Shown piece by piece: positions 11,983 to 21,960 of a stretch of DNA of 64,000 nt. Every line of letters starts with the position of its first letter. The stretch's first letter is position 1. Source of the DNA: Portunus trituberculatus (lineage: Eukaryota; Arthropoda; Malacostraca; Decapoda; Portunidae); NCBI RefSeq assembly GCF_017591435.1, contig NC_059268.1, positions 4,126,481-4,190,480 on the forward strand. Reading direction: 5' to 3'. The notes beneath the pieces were generated by a model. It saw only the letters and a program-made list of their open reading frames with translations. It ran no database searches and was not told where the DNA came from. Both the position numbers and the translations under genes were made by a program.

Positions 11983-12696
11983 TCAGGCTCTGACAATGTC
12001 AAGAACCATACCCAAAAACTGCTTCCTCTGGCTGGGAGACAGATTGGATTTGGCCCAGTTGACCTGAATCCCCACCCGAGAACACAGAAGCAGAAGAGAC
12101 CGGGCATTGTCGAGGCATGAAGCCCAAGAAGGACCAGAAATCAGCCAATCGTCCAGATAGCGACACAGGGGTATGCCGAGGCGATGGGCCCAAGCCGACA
12201 TGGGAGCCATCACCTTGGTAAAGATATGAGGAGCCGTGGCAAGGCCGAAGCACAGAGTCCAAAACTGGTAAACTCTGCCCTGCCAGATGAACCGCATGTA
12301 CTTGCGTGACCGAGGGTGGACAGGAACCTGATAGTAAGCGTCCCGCAGGTCCAAGGACACCATGCACTCGCCCTCGGCCATTGACTCCAGCACTGACGAA
12401 ACTGTCTCCATGCGGAAGTGGGTCACCACCAGGAAACAATTTCAGACTGAAAGGTTGCAAATCGGCCTCCAGCCCCCAGTGGACTTGGGCACAAGGAAGA
12501 CACGAGAACAGAATCTGGCCTGAGGGTCTACCACCGGTTCTATAGCGCCCTTTATCAGCATCTCGGAAACCGCGGCCTCCAGAGCCGAATGACGGTCTGA
12601 GCCCTTCCTGTACGCCGGAAACTCCACAGGCGTGCTCAAGAGGGGAGGATGCTTGAGGAAGGGAAGAATGTAACCATGCCGAAGGGTCTTGACCAC
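11983..12696 (-). pseudogene. DIRS reverse transcriptase
   Basis: In one frame from 12696 the RT shows PVEFPAYRKGSDRHSALEAA, EMLIKGAIEPV, SRVFLVPKSTGGWRPICNL, then an in-frame TGA near 12442, and continues with HFRMETVSSVL, VSLDLRDAYYQVPVHP (first catalytic D), FGLATAPHIFTKVMAP and CRYLDDWLI (the YLDD box), then NWAKSNLSPSQ and FLGMVLD. The YLDDWL signature and this block order are typical of DIRS RT. All catalytic aspartates are present. The stop codon and flanking frameshifts make it a pseudogene. Confidence 0.85.
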
Positions 12697-12808
12697 CTAC
12701 TCACGGGCCCCGATGTTCTCCCACTCTTGCCAGTGCTGCTGCAGACAAGCCACAACTAGCAGCGGCACCTCTGCAGCGTCCCTAGCGAGAGCTCCAACGG
12801 CCCATAGA

Positions 12809-13772
12809 TCAGCCACAGAAGATTCCTCGAGAGCGAAAGGAACCGCTCACCTTAGGAGCAGGAGAAGGCAGAACCAAAGGAGGCGCAACCGGTGCAAGGC
12901 ACCGGGAACCAACAGCACGACCAGCTTTAGCCCTGACGCCCCAAGCTGTGGAAGCCAGGCCATGAGCAATCTGGGAAACGAGTGACCGTTGTGAGGATTC
13001 AAGCTCCCTCTGCTCCACTACTGCAAGAGTCTAACCATCAAAAAGGTGGGAGCCAATGGGGGAAGACATCAACTGCTGTCTCTCCCGATCACTGTAAGTA
13101 TTAAGGAGGTTTCTCACCACAGCCTGTCTGCGTAACATCATCATTCTCAAACGGAGCAGGGCTGCATAATTTCTAAATTTGCCCTGGCAAGAGCTCCCAG
13201 GCAGTCCAAATCCCTCTGGAAAGGCCAGCAAGGGGCCCCAGAACCTGATCTGTCCAGGAAGTGATATCAACCAGACTACTCAAAATATCCTCTAATTGAG
13301 TAGCCATACGCCAGGGAAGACTCACAGACAGATCTCTATTCTCCACCAAATGAAGCAGCTCATCATTGAGAGGAGGAGCCCCACAGGAATCTCCTTCTGG
13401 AGTGTACCACCTCACTGCTGTTGAAGCCCATCTCCTGGGCAAGGCAAACTTGGCTGAAGCAGGATTAGAGATCCCCAGGGAACAGCCCAGCTGTTCCCTG
13501 CGAACCTCCAGAGCCAGAAGAGAACGAGGCAGCACCAAGGGAGTGGGGCGAGGCTGTGAAGTCCCAGAGGTGCGCTTGACCCCAATCTGAAGAGTGGAAG
13601 CAAGAGAAGAGGGCATGGGGAGACCCAAGGACTCTCTCACTGAGGTATTAAGCTCACAAAAGGAGGCCGCACCTTCCTCATCCAGAATGCCAGCCTTCCC
13701 CGAGGGAACGTCATCAAAAACCTGATCCACCTCCTCAGAAAACGAAGGCCAGCCCGTGGCAGCAGCCTAACT

Positions 13773-13808
<36 letters not shown>

Positions 13809-15453
13809 TTACAAGGGCACTGGCCAAGGGAAAACAAAGTGTTGGAAAAAAATCCGCTGGTTGCCAGGCCCTGTTAAGAGGAAAGTAGGAGAAAGAGAAA
13901 ACAAAAAATCTAAAAGGAGGGTCCAGTTAACGTAAGAGGTGTCTTGACACTCCTCTTTTGAAAGAGTTTAAGTCATAGGCAGGTGGAAATACAGACACAG
14001 GTAGAGAGTTCCAGAGTTTACCAGTGTAGGGAATGAAGGAGTGAAGATACTGGTTAACTCTTGCATTAGGAAGATGGACAGAATAGGGATGAGAAGAAGT
14101 AGAGAGTCTTGTGCAGCAAGGCCGCAGGAGGGGGGAAGGCATGCAGTTAGCAAGTTCAGAAGAGCAGACAGCATGAAAACAGCGGTAGAAGACAGATAAA
14201 GATGCAACATTGTGGCGGTGACTTAAAGAATCAAGACAGTCAGTTAGAGGGTACATGCCCGCATCAACTGGACAGGGTCGAACCTGCAAGGGCATTGACC
14301 CCTGCAGCCTAATCAACATGAGGCAGGCCCATGGAAGACACGCCCGCCGAGCCAGTAAAATTGCCATCACCCGGCAACCCACCATGGAGTGGTGTTGCAT
14401 TAAGTCTCATTTCTCTGCCACCAACAAGGCCCAAGGAGGAGACTGGCCCGGTGGGAGCTGGCTCCCCACAAACCCCGAGGCCTTACCAGAGAGAGGAACA
14501 GCGCGTAGACTCAATCCACCGACCCCAGGACTGGCCACGGAAGAAACCATTCAATCCGGGAGTGGGGCTGCACGCACGCTCATTCCACCAAGACCTGAAA
14601 ACTCCCTGGAAGCACCTGACACAGCAGGAGTTTGTGCCACACTCAAACTCACACCCCCAAAGCCAGAAAAGTCCGCGGAAGAGCCTGAAACAGCGGGGGA
14701 CTGGACCCCCCTCACTCCCAGAGCCAAACTAGGGAGAGGGGCCGCACATACGCTAACTCCACCAAGCCCCAAAAATTCGTTGGAAGGGCCAGGAACAGTG
14801 GGAGAAGGCATGCCACTCGCGACCAGCAGCGGAGCAGAGCGCGGGGCCGCACGCAAACTCACTCCCCTGACCGTCAACTCCGGGGCAGAGCTTGGAACAG
14901 AGGGAGCCTGCCCCCCACTCACTCCCAGAGCCAAACCAGGGAGAGGGGACACACTGAGACTTGCTCGACTATTACCAGCAGCTGCCACCGAAGGGCCTGA
15001 ACCGGAGGAAGACCAGGGTCCTGCTACACCTGGCACCAACCTGGGGGCCAGACGCACACTTGCTTCGCCGGCCACAAACCCTGAAAACGCGGAACTGGAG
15101 GCAAGGGGCAACAAAACCGCTGTCAACTGGCCAATAGAAGCCATCATAGTAGCCAGATCAGCCTCTATAGCGACAAACCTGCTGGCCCAAGGGGCCTCAG
15201 AAGCCGGCTCCTGCCGGTGAGAACGCTTCTCACTAGAACCACCAGATGACTTGGCCTGCTTCTTCTCCTTAGCAAAACGCTTCTCAGCATCCTTCACATA
15301 CGCTTGGAACTGGAGAAGGGAGAGGTGGGAACACTCACTACACTGGTCTTCGACCAAACACATGGCGGGCCGACAAGACACACAGCAGGAATGCGGTTCT
15401 AAAGCCTTGCCCAGCAACCACCTCTTGCATCTAACACAACTCTTAGCGCCCAT
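12809..15453 (-). pseudogene. DIRS gag-like ORF, interrupted by a LINE
   Basis: The start at 15453 (MGAKSCVRCKRWLLG) opens a 300-aa frame with a cysteine-rich N-terminus (CVRCKRWL, CVSCRPAMC, DQCSECSH), a charged lysine-rich stretch (EKRFAKEKKQAK), and then a long Ser/Pro/Ala-rich low-complexity region built of degenerate repeats of about 30 residues. After the nested LINE (13776-14251) the gag C-terminal half resumes at 13730-13173 (MDQVFDDVPSGKAG, LHLVENRDLSVSLPWRM) and 13270-13031 (NYAALLRLRMMMLRR, SDRERQQLM). This is the structural protein of DIRS elements by position and composition. The plus-strand proline-rich frames here are antisense shadows. Confidence 0.7.
13776..14251 (-). mobile_element. 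5'-truncated jockey/I-like LINE inserted in DIRS gag
   Basis: Minus-strand copy of the last 450 bp of the jockey-like LINE. It has poly(T) at 13776-13805 (the poly(A) of the element), then the 3' UTR, then the C-terminal coding region in the 14400-13927 frame (LTDCLDSLSHRHNVASLSVF, RVNQYLHSFIPYTGKLWNSL, RGVSRHLL). DIRS gag sequence lies on both sides. The copy is very similar to the one at 38546-39815. Confidence 0.85.
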
Positions 15454-15493
15454 GGCAACTCAGGGAGAAGTAGAAATGGAAGCGACAAAGAAG

Positions 15494-15565
15494 CGGGCAC
15501 AAAAAAAAAAAAAATAAATAAATAAATAAAAAAAAATAATTAAAAAAAAAAAAAAAAAAAAAAAA
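15494..15565. repeat. A-rich tract with (AAAT)n
   Basis: Adenine homopolymers flank a short AAAT repeat between the DIRS left ITR and the gag start. It lies in the DIRS 5' untranslated part. No function can be read from it. Confidence 0.85.
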
Positions 15566-15613
15566 GGCAGGAAGAAGCGAGAAGAGGCACAGGTGAACAC
15601 TGTGCCGAGCACA

Positions 15614-15813
15614 AAAAGGATCTGAGGTAGGGTTGGCCAGCTGGGCTGGTGGTTCCCAGCGCGCATGTGCACAGAGGTGATGTGGAACTTCTATAGGCAT
15701 GATCTCTATATACATATATAGAGGTGCTGGTTGATTTTCTGTGCTGAGTGTGGGAAATAATGGCATATAGGCATATGTAATTACATATGGGTAATTAGTA
15801 TATGTAGCAACAA
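15614..15813 (-). repeat. DIRS left terminal inverted repeat
   Basis: Begins (minus strand) TTGTTGCTACATATACTAAT at about 15813 and runs inward to about 15614. It is the reverse complement of 6788-6840 plus 10158-10280. Its outer 35 bp recur in the ICR at 10388-10428. The outer end lies within about 6 nt of the DHX8 exon's GT donor. Confidence 0.85.
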
Positions 15814-15818
15814 TATAC

Positions 15819-15990
15819 CTTTAGTTAGTTCCATGAGAGACATAGGTCTGTCTGGATTTCTCATGGAGTCTTCTTCCATGTTGCTAATCCCTACAGGTGC
15901 TACATTAGGGTTGAGGTCCTCTCCTGTCTCCTGATTAACATCTTTCATTGACAGAGAAGTCTTCTGTCCAGTGAATGACAGCACCTTCAC
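15819..15990 (-). CDS. DHX8: DHX8/Prp22 exon downstream of the S1 domain exon
   Basis: Internal coding exon of the DEAH-box RNA helicase that releases spliced mRNA from the spliceosome. The acceptor is a pyrimidine-rich TTTCATCCCACACAG before 15990. The exon reads VKVLSFTGQKTSLSMKDVNQ, then ETGEDLNPN, a variable stretch, and SMRNPDRP. This is the end of the S1 domain plus the conserved tail that follows it in DHX8 orthologues. It is 172 nt (57 codons plus one base) and ends ACTAAAG/GTATAT at 15819, phase 1. It joins in frame to the exon at 52096-52257, where GQKVK meets VKVLS. The intron downstream starts with only about 6 nt of GTATAT before a DIRS element begins. No stop or indel is seen. 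The following helicase-core exons are not in this window. Confidence 0.9.
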
Positions 15991-16310
15991 CTGTGTGGGA
16001 TGAAATCAATATCACATCAATACTTCTTTTCAGTAACATAAATCAATATTCAAACTCATAGTAACATAAAATATTTATGTTAAAGATGAGCCTATACTGA
16101 CTTCTATTTGAATACATTTTACCATATTATTTTTATCCTGGATAAAATACAAGTCATAATTTACAAGACTTATGATGGGATTGCATCTTTTACACTGTTA
16201 ACACCTGAGACACTGTAGCTATGAATGCTCAAGAACATAATATTATGGAGCCATCTTTTGTTCACTACTTTATCATATTTACAGTGGTCAAAATACTCAA
16301 CACACACACA
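15991..16310. other. DHX8 intron, unique AT-rich sequence
   Basis: About 300 bp without a recognisable gene or repeat, ending in a short AC tract (about 16298-16310) directly at the 5' junction of the next LINE copy. A pyrimidine tract for the 15990 acceptor lies at its left edge. Confidence 0.6.
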
Positions 16311-17220
16311 TTTTCCTCATTTATATTAACGACATGCCAGAAGGAGTGAACAGCTACATAAATTTGTTTGCGGATGATATGAAACTGTGCAGAGTTATAA
16401 AGCAAAAAGAGGATTGTGAAATACTGCAAGAAGACCTAAATAAGATCTGGGAATGGAGTAAGAAGTGGGAAATGGAATTCAATGTGAACAAAAGCCATGT
16501 CATGGAAATGGGAAAGAGTGAAAGACAACCTGTGGGAATCTATAAGATGGGAGATGGAGTAGAACTGGAGAAAGTAAAAAAGGAAAAGGACTTAGGAGTG
16601 ACGATGGAAGAAAACAATCAACCAGTAAGCCATATTGATAAAATTTTTAGAGAAACATATAATTTGCTGAGGAATATTGGAGTAGCATTTCACTACATGG
16701 ACAAAGAAATGATGAAGAAATTGATAAATACTATAATAAGACACAGATTGGAATATGCAGAAGTAGTGTGGACCCCTCATAAAAAGAAACATAAGGAAAT
16801 TGGAGAGGCTACAAAAAATGGCTACAAGAATGGTCCCAGAACTTGAAGGGATGACATATGAGGAGAGACTAAAGGCTATGGATCTACCAACCTTGGAACA
16901 AAGAAGGGAGAGAGGAGACCTGATACAAGTCTATAAATTGATCAACGGAATGGACCAAGTGGATAATGAGAAACTGATCCTGAGAGAAGAATATGACATC
17001 CGAAGCACAAGATCACATAATAAAAAGCTGAGAAAGGGAAGATGTCTGAGAGATATTAAAAAATATAGTTTCCCGCAGAGATGTATTAAGACGTGGAACA
17101 GTTTAGATGAAGAAGTAGTGTCTGCAACGAGTGTGCACACTTTTAAAGTAAGATTGGATAAGTGTAGATATGGAGACGGGGCGACACGAGCATAAAGCCC
17201 AGGCCCTGTAAAACTACAAC
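16311..17220 (+). mobile_element. CR1-type LINE copy, subfamily 1, C-terminal third
   Basis: Plus-strand 5'-truncated CR1 copy beginning in RT directly after a short AC tract. The frame at 16334-16846 has PEGVNSYINLFADDMKLC (RT active site with T to M beside the aspartates), NKSHVMEMGKSERQ and RHRLEYAEVVWTPHKKKH. The frame at 16800-17195 has the C-terminal LPTLEQRRERGDLIQ and FPQRCIKTWNSL and ends normally. Unlike most copies it stops at AAAACTACAAC without the GTAAATAC/(AC)n tail. Confidence 0.9.
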
Positions 17221-17543
17221 TATAGTCCTGCTCGTCTAAAAATGTGGATTGGGTGCGGCTTGTTGGGGAATTCCCGCTGTACAGTGGTGCCGCATGTCTC
17301 ATAGCCAGCGATGCAGCAGTTCTAATATTAGTAAAACTTTAGCAAATAGGGTCAGCAAATATACATACGCATTTAACCTTAGTATTACAACGTATGAGAG
17401 AACAGTAAACTTATTATTGATAATATATTCATAAGTCTGGCAAGAAACGTGGCATACATATTTTACAATGTTGCTAAAAAAAATAATATACTTATAAAGA
17501 GGTTTCCTTGCAGTTTGGGATGGGTAAATAGTTCCATAGGTAA

Positions 17544-17545
<2 letters not shown>
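17221..17545. other. Intron segment without recognised features
   Basis: AT-rich single-copy-looking sequence. It ends with GGTAAATAC followed by (AC)n, like a LINE tail, but no LINE coding sequence precedes it. Confidence 0.5.

Positions 17546-17594
<49 letters not shown>
17546..17594. repeat. (AC)n microsatellite
   Basis: About 24 AC units between GGTAAATAC and the 5'-truncated CR1 copy that starts at 17595. AC is on the LINE sense strand. Confidence 0.97.
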
Positions 17595-17598
<4 letters not shown>

Positions 17599-20207
17599 AA
17601 TCAGAAATACTGTATGTTAAGATGCATATTAACAAAAAGGAGTTAACAATCATTGGAACATATGTGCCACCAAAAACAAACTCATGGACTAACCAAGAAT
17701 ATAGAGACATGATAGATGACACAATAAGGAGTCTTACAAGAATCATTAAGGAAAGGAGAAAAGTGATATTGATAGGAGATTTCAACTGTAAGGAGGTAGA
17801 CTGGGAAAATTATGAAAGTGGTATGGGGGAAGATGCCTGGGGAGACAGATTCCTGAACATAATGATAGATAATTTGATGGTCCAAAGAGTAAAGGAAAAC
17901 ACAAGATTCAGAGGAAACGATGAGCCGGCAAGATTAGACCTAGTTTTTACAAGGGATATACCAATTAACGATGATATAAGATACAAGTGCCCATTGGGAA
18001 AGAGTGACCATGTAATATTAGAGATGGATATAGAAGAAGGAAAGGAAGATAGAGATGAATCATACAAAGGAGACCGATTAAATTACAGAAAGGCTGATAT
18101 TGAGAATCTCAAGAACTATTTTAAAACGTAAACTGGGAGGAGATGGAAAACTCATTAACGGTTCAAGAGAAATATAACTTATTTTTGGAAATATACAAAA
18201 CTGGGGTCAGGAATATGTTCCAAATATAGACCTAAAGAAGAAGGAAAGAAAGATTGGTTTAATGCAAGATGTGCTAGGGCAAAGGAGAAACGAGATGGAG
18301 CATGGAAAAGGTGGAGAAGAAACAGAAATCCAGAAAATAAGGAAAACTTCAAAACAGCAAGAAATGAATATGCTAAGGTGAGAAAGGAAGAAGAAAAGAA
18401 CTATGAAAAGGACATTGTCGAAAAATGTAAGGAACAACCAAAATTGTTCTACAGATTCATAAATGGAAAAATAAGACAAAAAGAAACAATAGAAAGGTTA
18501 AAAGGAGAGAACGGAATGGTGGAAGACCCAAAAGTATGGCAGAACTGTTAAATAGTAAATTTCATGAGGTCTTTACTAAGGAATCCAAATTTGAAAGACC
18601 ACAGGGTAATAGAGAGACTGTCTATATGAAAGAGATTAAAGTAACCAAGCTTGAAATAAAAAGTTGATGACGGAATTGGATGAGGAAAAGGCAATGGGAC
18701 CGGATGAAGTCTCAGGCAGAATACTGAAAGAATGTAGGGAAGAACTAGCAAGTCCAATATACAACATCATAAAATGCTCAATAGAAAATGGAACAGTGCC
18801 AGTGGAGTGGAAAAGAGCTGAGGTGGTTCCCATATATAAGAGCGGAAGGAAGGAAGAACCTTTAAATTACAGGCCGGTATCACTAACTAGTGTAATATGC
18901 AAGATGTGTGAAAAAGTAATAAAGAAGCAATGGATCGAGTTTCTTGAAGACAACAAAATATTATCAAATAGCCAATTTGGTTTTAGAAAAGGTCGGTCAT
19001 GTGTGACAAATTTATTGAGTTTCTACTCTAGAATAGTTGATAAAGTACAAGAGAGAGAGGATGGATTGACTGTATTTATTTAGATCTAAAAAGGCTTTTG
19101 ATAAAGTGCCACATGAAAGATTACTATGGAAGTTAGAGGAGAAGGGTGGCTTAAAAGGAAGCACATTGAGATGGATGAAGAATTACTTAAGGGGAGAGAA
19201 ATAAGGACGATAGTTAAAGATATGAAGTCCAAGTGGAGAACAGTAGACAGCGGAGTGCCACAGGGGTCAGTATTGGCACCAATACTTTTCTCGTATATAT
19301 AAATGACATGCCAGAGGAGTGAACAGCTACATAAATCTGTTTGCGGACGATGCGAAACTGTGCAGAGTCATTAAACAAAAGAGGATTGTGAAATACTACA
19401 GGAAGACTTAAACAAGATCTGGAAATGGAGCAAAAATGGGAGATGGAATTCAATGTGGACAAAAGCCATGTCATGGAAATGGGAAAAAGTGAAAGACGAC
19501 CAGTGGGAATCTATAAGATGGGAGATGGAGTAGAACTAGAAAAAGTAAAAAGGAAAAGGACTTGGGAGTGACAATGGAAGAAAATAATCAACCGGTTAGC
19601 CATATTGATAGAATTTTCAGAGAGACGTATAATTTGCTAAGGAATATTGGAGTAGCATTTCACTATATGGACAAGGAAATGATGAAGAAATTGATAAGTA
19701 CTAAAATAAGACCTAGATTGGAATATGCAGGAGTTGTGTGGACTCCCCATAAAAGAAACACATAAGAAAATTAGAGAGACTACAAAAATGGCTACAAGAA
19801 TGGTTCCAGAATTTAAAGGGATGGCATATGAGGAGAGACTAAAGGCAATGGATCTACCAACCTTGGAGCAGAGAAGAGAGAGGGGATCTGATACAAGTTT
19901 ATAAATTGATTAACGGAATGGATGAAGTGGATAATGAGAAACTGATCCTGAGAGAAGAATATGACTTTAGAAGCACAAGATCGCATAGTAAGAAACTAAG
20001 GAAGGGACGATGTCTGAGAGATGTTAAAAATTTAGTTTCCATAAAGATGTGTTGAGACTTGGAACAGTTTGAGTGAGGAAGTGGTATCAGCAAAGAGTGT
20101 ACATAGTTTTAAAGAAAAATTGGATAAGTGTAGATATGGAGACAGGACCACACGAGCATAAAGCCCAGGCCCTGTAAAACTACAACTAGGTAAATACAAC
20201 TAGGTAA

Positions 20208-20211
<4 letters not shown>
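17595..20211 (+). mobile_element. CR1-type LINE copy, subfamily 1, 5'-truncated in endonuclease
   Basis: Plus-strand copy from mid-endonuclease to complete tail. EN frame 17622-18131 is open (IGTYVPPKTNSW, IGDFNCKEVDW, ARLDLVFTRDI, GKSDHVILEMD). RT frame 18664-19083 is identical over its 139 residues to that of the minus-strand copy at 58404-58823, including the same frameshift after VDKVQERE. Further frameshifts near 18205, 19300 and 19375 are also shared with other copies. The C-terminal part runs to 20161 (RPRLEYAGVVWTPHKR, DLPTLEQ), then comes a tail with two AACTAGGTAAATAC units. Confidence 0.9.

Positions 20212-20292
<81 letters not shown>
20210..20292. repeat. (AC)n microsatellite
   Basis: About 40 AC units linking the CR1 tail to the 5' end of a SINE. 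Confidence 0.97.
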
Positions 20293-20295
<3 letters not shown>

Positions 20296-20557
20296 GTAGT
20301 GGTCAACAGACATAATTGAGAGGCCCCGGGTTCAAGTCCCGGGGGCGATGAAGCAAATGGGCAAGCATCTAAATGTGTAGACCCTGTTCATCTAGCAGTA
20401 AATAGGTATGGGATGTAGCTCGAGGGGTTGTGGCCTCGCTTTCCCGGTGTGTGGAGTGTGTTATGGTCTCAGTCCTACCCGATGATCGGTCTATGAGCTC
20501 TGAGCTTGCTCCATAATGGGGAAGACTGGCTGGGTGACAAGCTGACAACCGTGGTGA

Positions 20558-20562
<5 letters not shown>
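20293..20562 (+). mobile_element. tRNA-derived SINE, plus strand
   Basis: Short interspersed element with a degraded tRNA-like head containing a good RNA polymerase III B box (GGTTCAAGTCC at 20329-20339) and a degenerate A box near 20296. The body is shared with the SINE at 56055-56362: CCCTGTTCATCTAGCAGTAA, GGGATGTAGCTCGAGGGGTT, CCCGGTGTGTGGAGTGTG, TGAGCTCTGAGCTTG. The tail GGTGAATTACACACAC runs into (AC)n. It sits between two CR1 copies of the same orientation. Its tail differs by one base from the CR1 subfamily 2 tail GGTGAATACACACA, so CR1 machinery probably moves it (inference). Confidence 0.8.

Positions 20563-20624
<62 letters not shown>
20561..20624. repeat. (AC)n microsatellite
   Basis: About 32 AC units linking the SINE tail to the 5' end of a full-length-start CR1 copy. 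Confidence 0.97.
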
Positions 20625-20626
<2 letters not shown>

Positions 20627-21009
20627 CGAGCTCCATGGAGAGCGGACGTGTTGAAGAGCGGCATCTAACTAACACTCCACACGCTAAGCAATGTGCTTGA
20701 GTGAGAATAGTTATTGCTATTGAGGCGACCAGAGCGAGTGAGAGTGTACAGAGTGAACGAGCCTGGTGGCATGTACGAGTGATCGAGGTGTGAGAACCTC
20801 CACACTCCAAACGACAGAGCGGGAACCACACAAAGGCCAGCCATAGCAGCCAACGCATCCAACCACACACACGTAGCTACCAGGCCTGGAGTGACCACAC
20901 ATGCTCCCAGGAAGAGTAACAAAAATGGATAGACCGGTGAAATAAATTACCAAATTCAAAATATGTTGATGAGGCCCAGGGAGCAAAGCCGAAAGTAGCC
21001 AGTCAAAGC

Positions 21010-21573
21010 ATGAGTCCAGCTTCAACAGGGGCAACATTGCAAGGTAGATTGGTAATGTTGGAGAAGAGATTTGAGGAGTTAGTGAAGGAATTAAAAGTTC
21101 AGAGGAGTGAGGAGGAGCAGGATAGAGAATTCCGCAAGACTTTGAAGGAAAGAGTTAAGAGACTGGAGGAAAATGAAAAACGATTGGTGGATGAGAATGC
21201 GCACTTGAGAGTGGAGGTTGTAAAATACAAGAGACGGTTGGAGGAGAAAATGGATAGAGTAGTAAAGGAGAAAGATGACTTTAAGGAAATGATTAGTGAG
21301 CAGAATGAAAGGCTTGAAAGGGAATGGGAACTGAAGAAAACACAATGGACTGAGTCGAGGGAAGCAGAGATGGTTGGATTAAAAGAAATAATTAAAGATC
21401 AGTTGAAGGAAGACAAAAAAGAAAGGTCCAAGGAACTGGTTAATGTAATGAAGAATAAGGAAACATTGATAAGGGAAATAGCAGAAAAGAAGAAGAGTGT
21501 GTTAATATTTGGGATGAAAGAACAAAATATAACATATAAGCCTAAGAGAATTAAGGAAGAATTAAAACGGTAA
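21010..21573 (+). pseudogene. CR1 subfamily 2 ORF1 coiled-coil protein
   Basis: A 187-residue frame starting MSPASTGATLQGRLVMLEKR. Residues 15-150 form a highly charged heptad-rich coiled coil (FEELVKELKVQ, LKERVKRLEENEKRL, LRVEVVKYKRRLEE), ending KKKSVLIFGMKEQNITYKPK. ORF1 proteins of LINEs trimerise through coiled coils and bind the element RNA. The C-terminal RNA-binding part follows in another frame (EEVEEIHRLGPYKEG, RPIKVVLKSQQ), so a frameshift lies near 21575. Confidence 0.75.
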
Positions 21574-21955
21574 GAGATCTGTTCAAAATCTAAATGATGA
21601 TGAAAAAAGACCTACAAGAAGAAGTGGAAGAGATCCATAGACTGGGTCCGTATAAGGAGGGAGTGAGCAGACCGATTAAAGTAGTACTGAAGTCACAACA
21701 ATCTGCGGAGGATATCCTATATAGAACATCAAAGTTAAGAGATAGAAGGTTGTAGAGGTGTTTGTGAGAAAGAATAGAAATGAGGAAGAGAGGAGAAGAT
21801 ATAAGGAATTGGTGGAAGAGGCGAGAAGGAAAAATGATGAGCGGTCTGAGGAGGAAAGAGAAAGGTTTTTTGGAGAGTTATAGGAGAGAGTGTCAGAAAG
21901 TGGTATGTGGAAAGAAGGAATACGGAGGAACCCTAGAGGAGCAGTGGGTGGACCG

Positions 21956-21960
21956 TAATG
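21956..21960 (+). promoter_or_regulatory. TAATG stop-start overlap between ORF1 and ORF2
   Basis: In the ORF1 frame RNPRGAVGGP is followed by TAA, whose last A begins ATG of MYTNIDGILSS, the ORF2 start. UAAUG overlaps are known to support translational coupling in some non-LTR elements. The same overlap is conserved at 27016-27020. Confidence 0.65.

Larger units (their letters stand above)
6745..15813 (-). mobile_element. DIRS-type tyrosine-recombinase retrotransposon (degraded, with two nested LINEs)
   Basis: One minus-strand element, about 5.3 kb without its insertions. In element order it has a left terminal inverted repeat (15813-15614), gag (15453 to about 13000), RT (12696-11983), RNase H (11593-11150), a remnant of the tyrosine recombinase C-terminus (10824-10573), an internal complementary region (10428-10325) and a right terminal inverted repeat split into 10280-10158 and 6840-6745 by a LINE. 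This order and the inverted repeat plus internal complementary region are diagnostic of DIRS, which is known to be widespread in decapods. DIRS elements replicate through circular DNA and integrate with a tyrosine recombinase rather than a DDE integrase. Stops, frameshifts and the missing recombinase make this copy non-autonomous. Confidence 0.85.

Noticed and set aside
14255..15220. A 321-residue plus-strand proline/alanine-rich ORF
   Set aside because: It is the antisense of the DIRS gag frame at 15453-14551, whose cysteine-rich start and position explain the sequence better.
17546..20624. Regularly spaced repeats resembling an array such as CRISPR or satellite DNA
   Set aside because: The repeats are AC microsatellites and LINE tails with unequal, identifiable elements between them; no constant repeat-spacer pattern exists.
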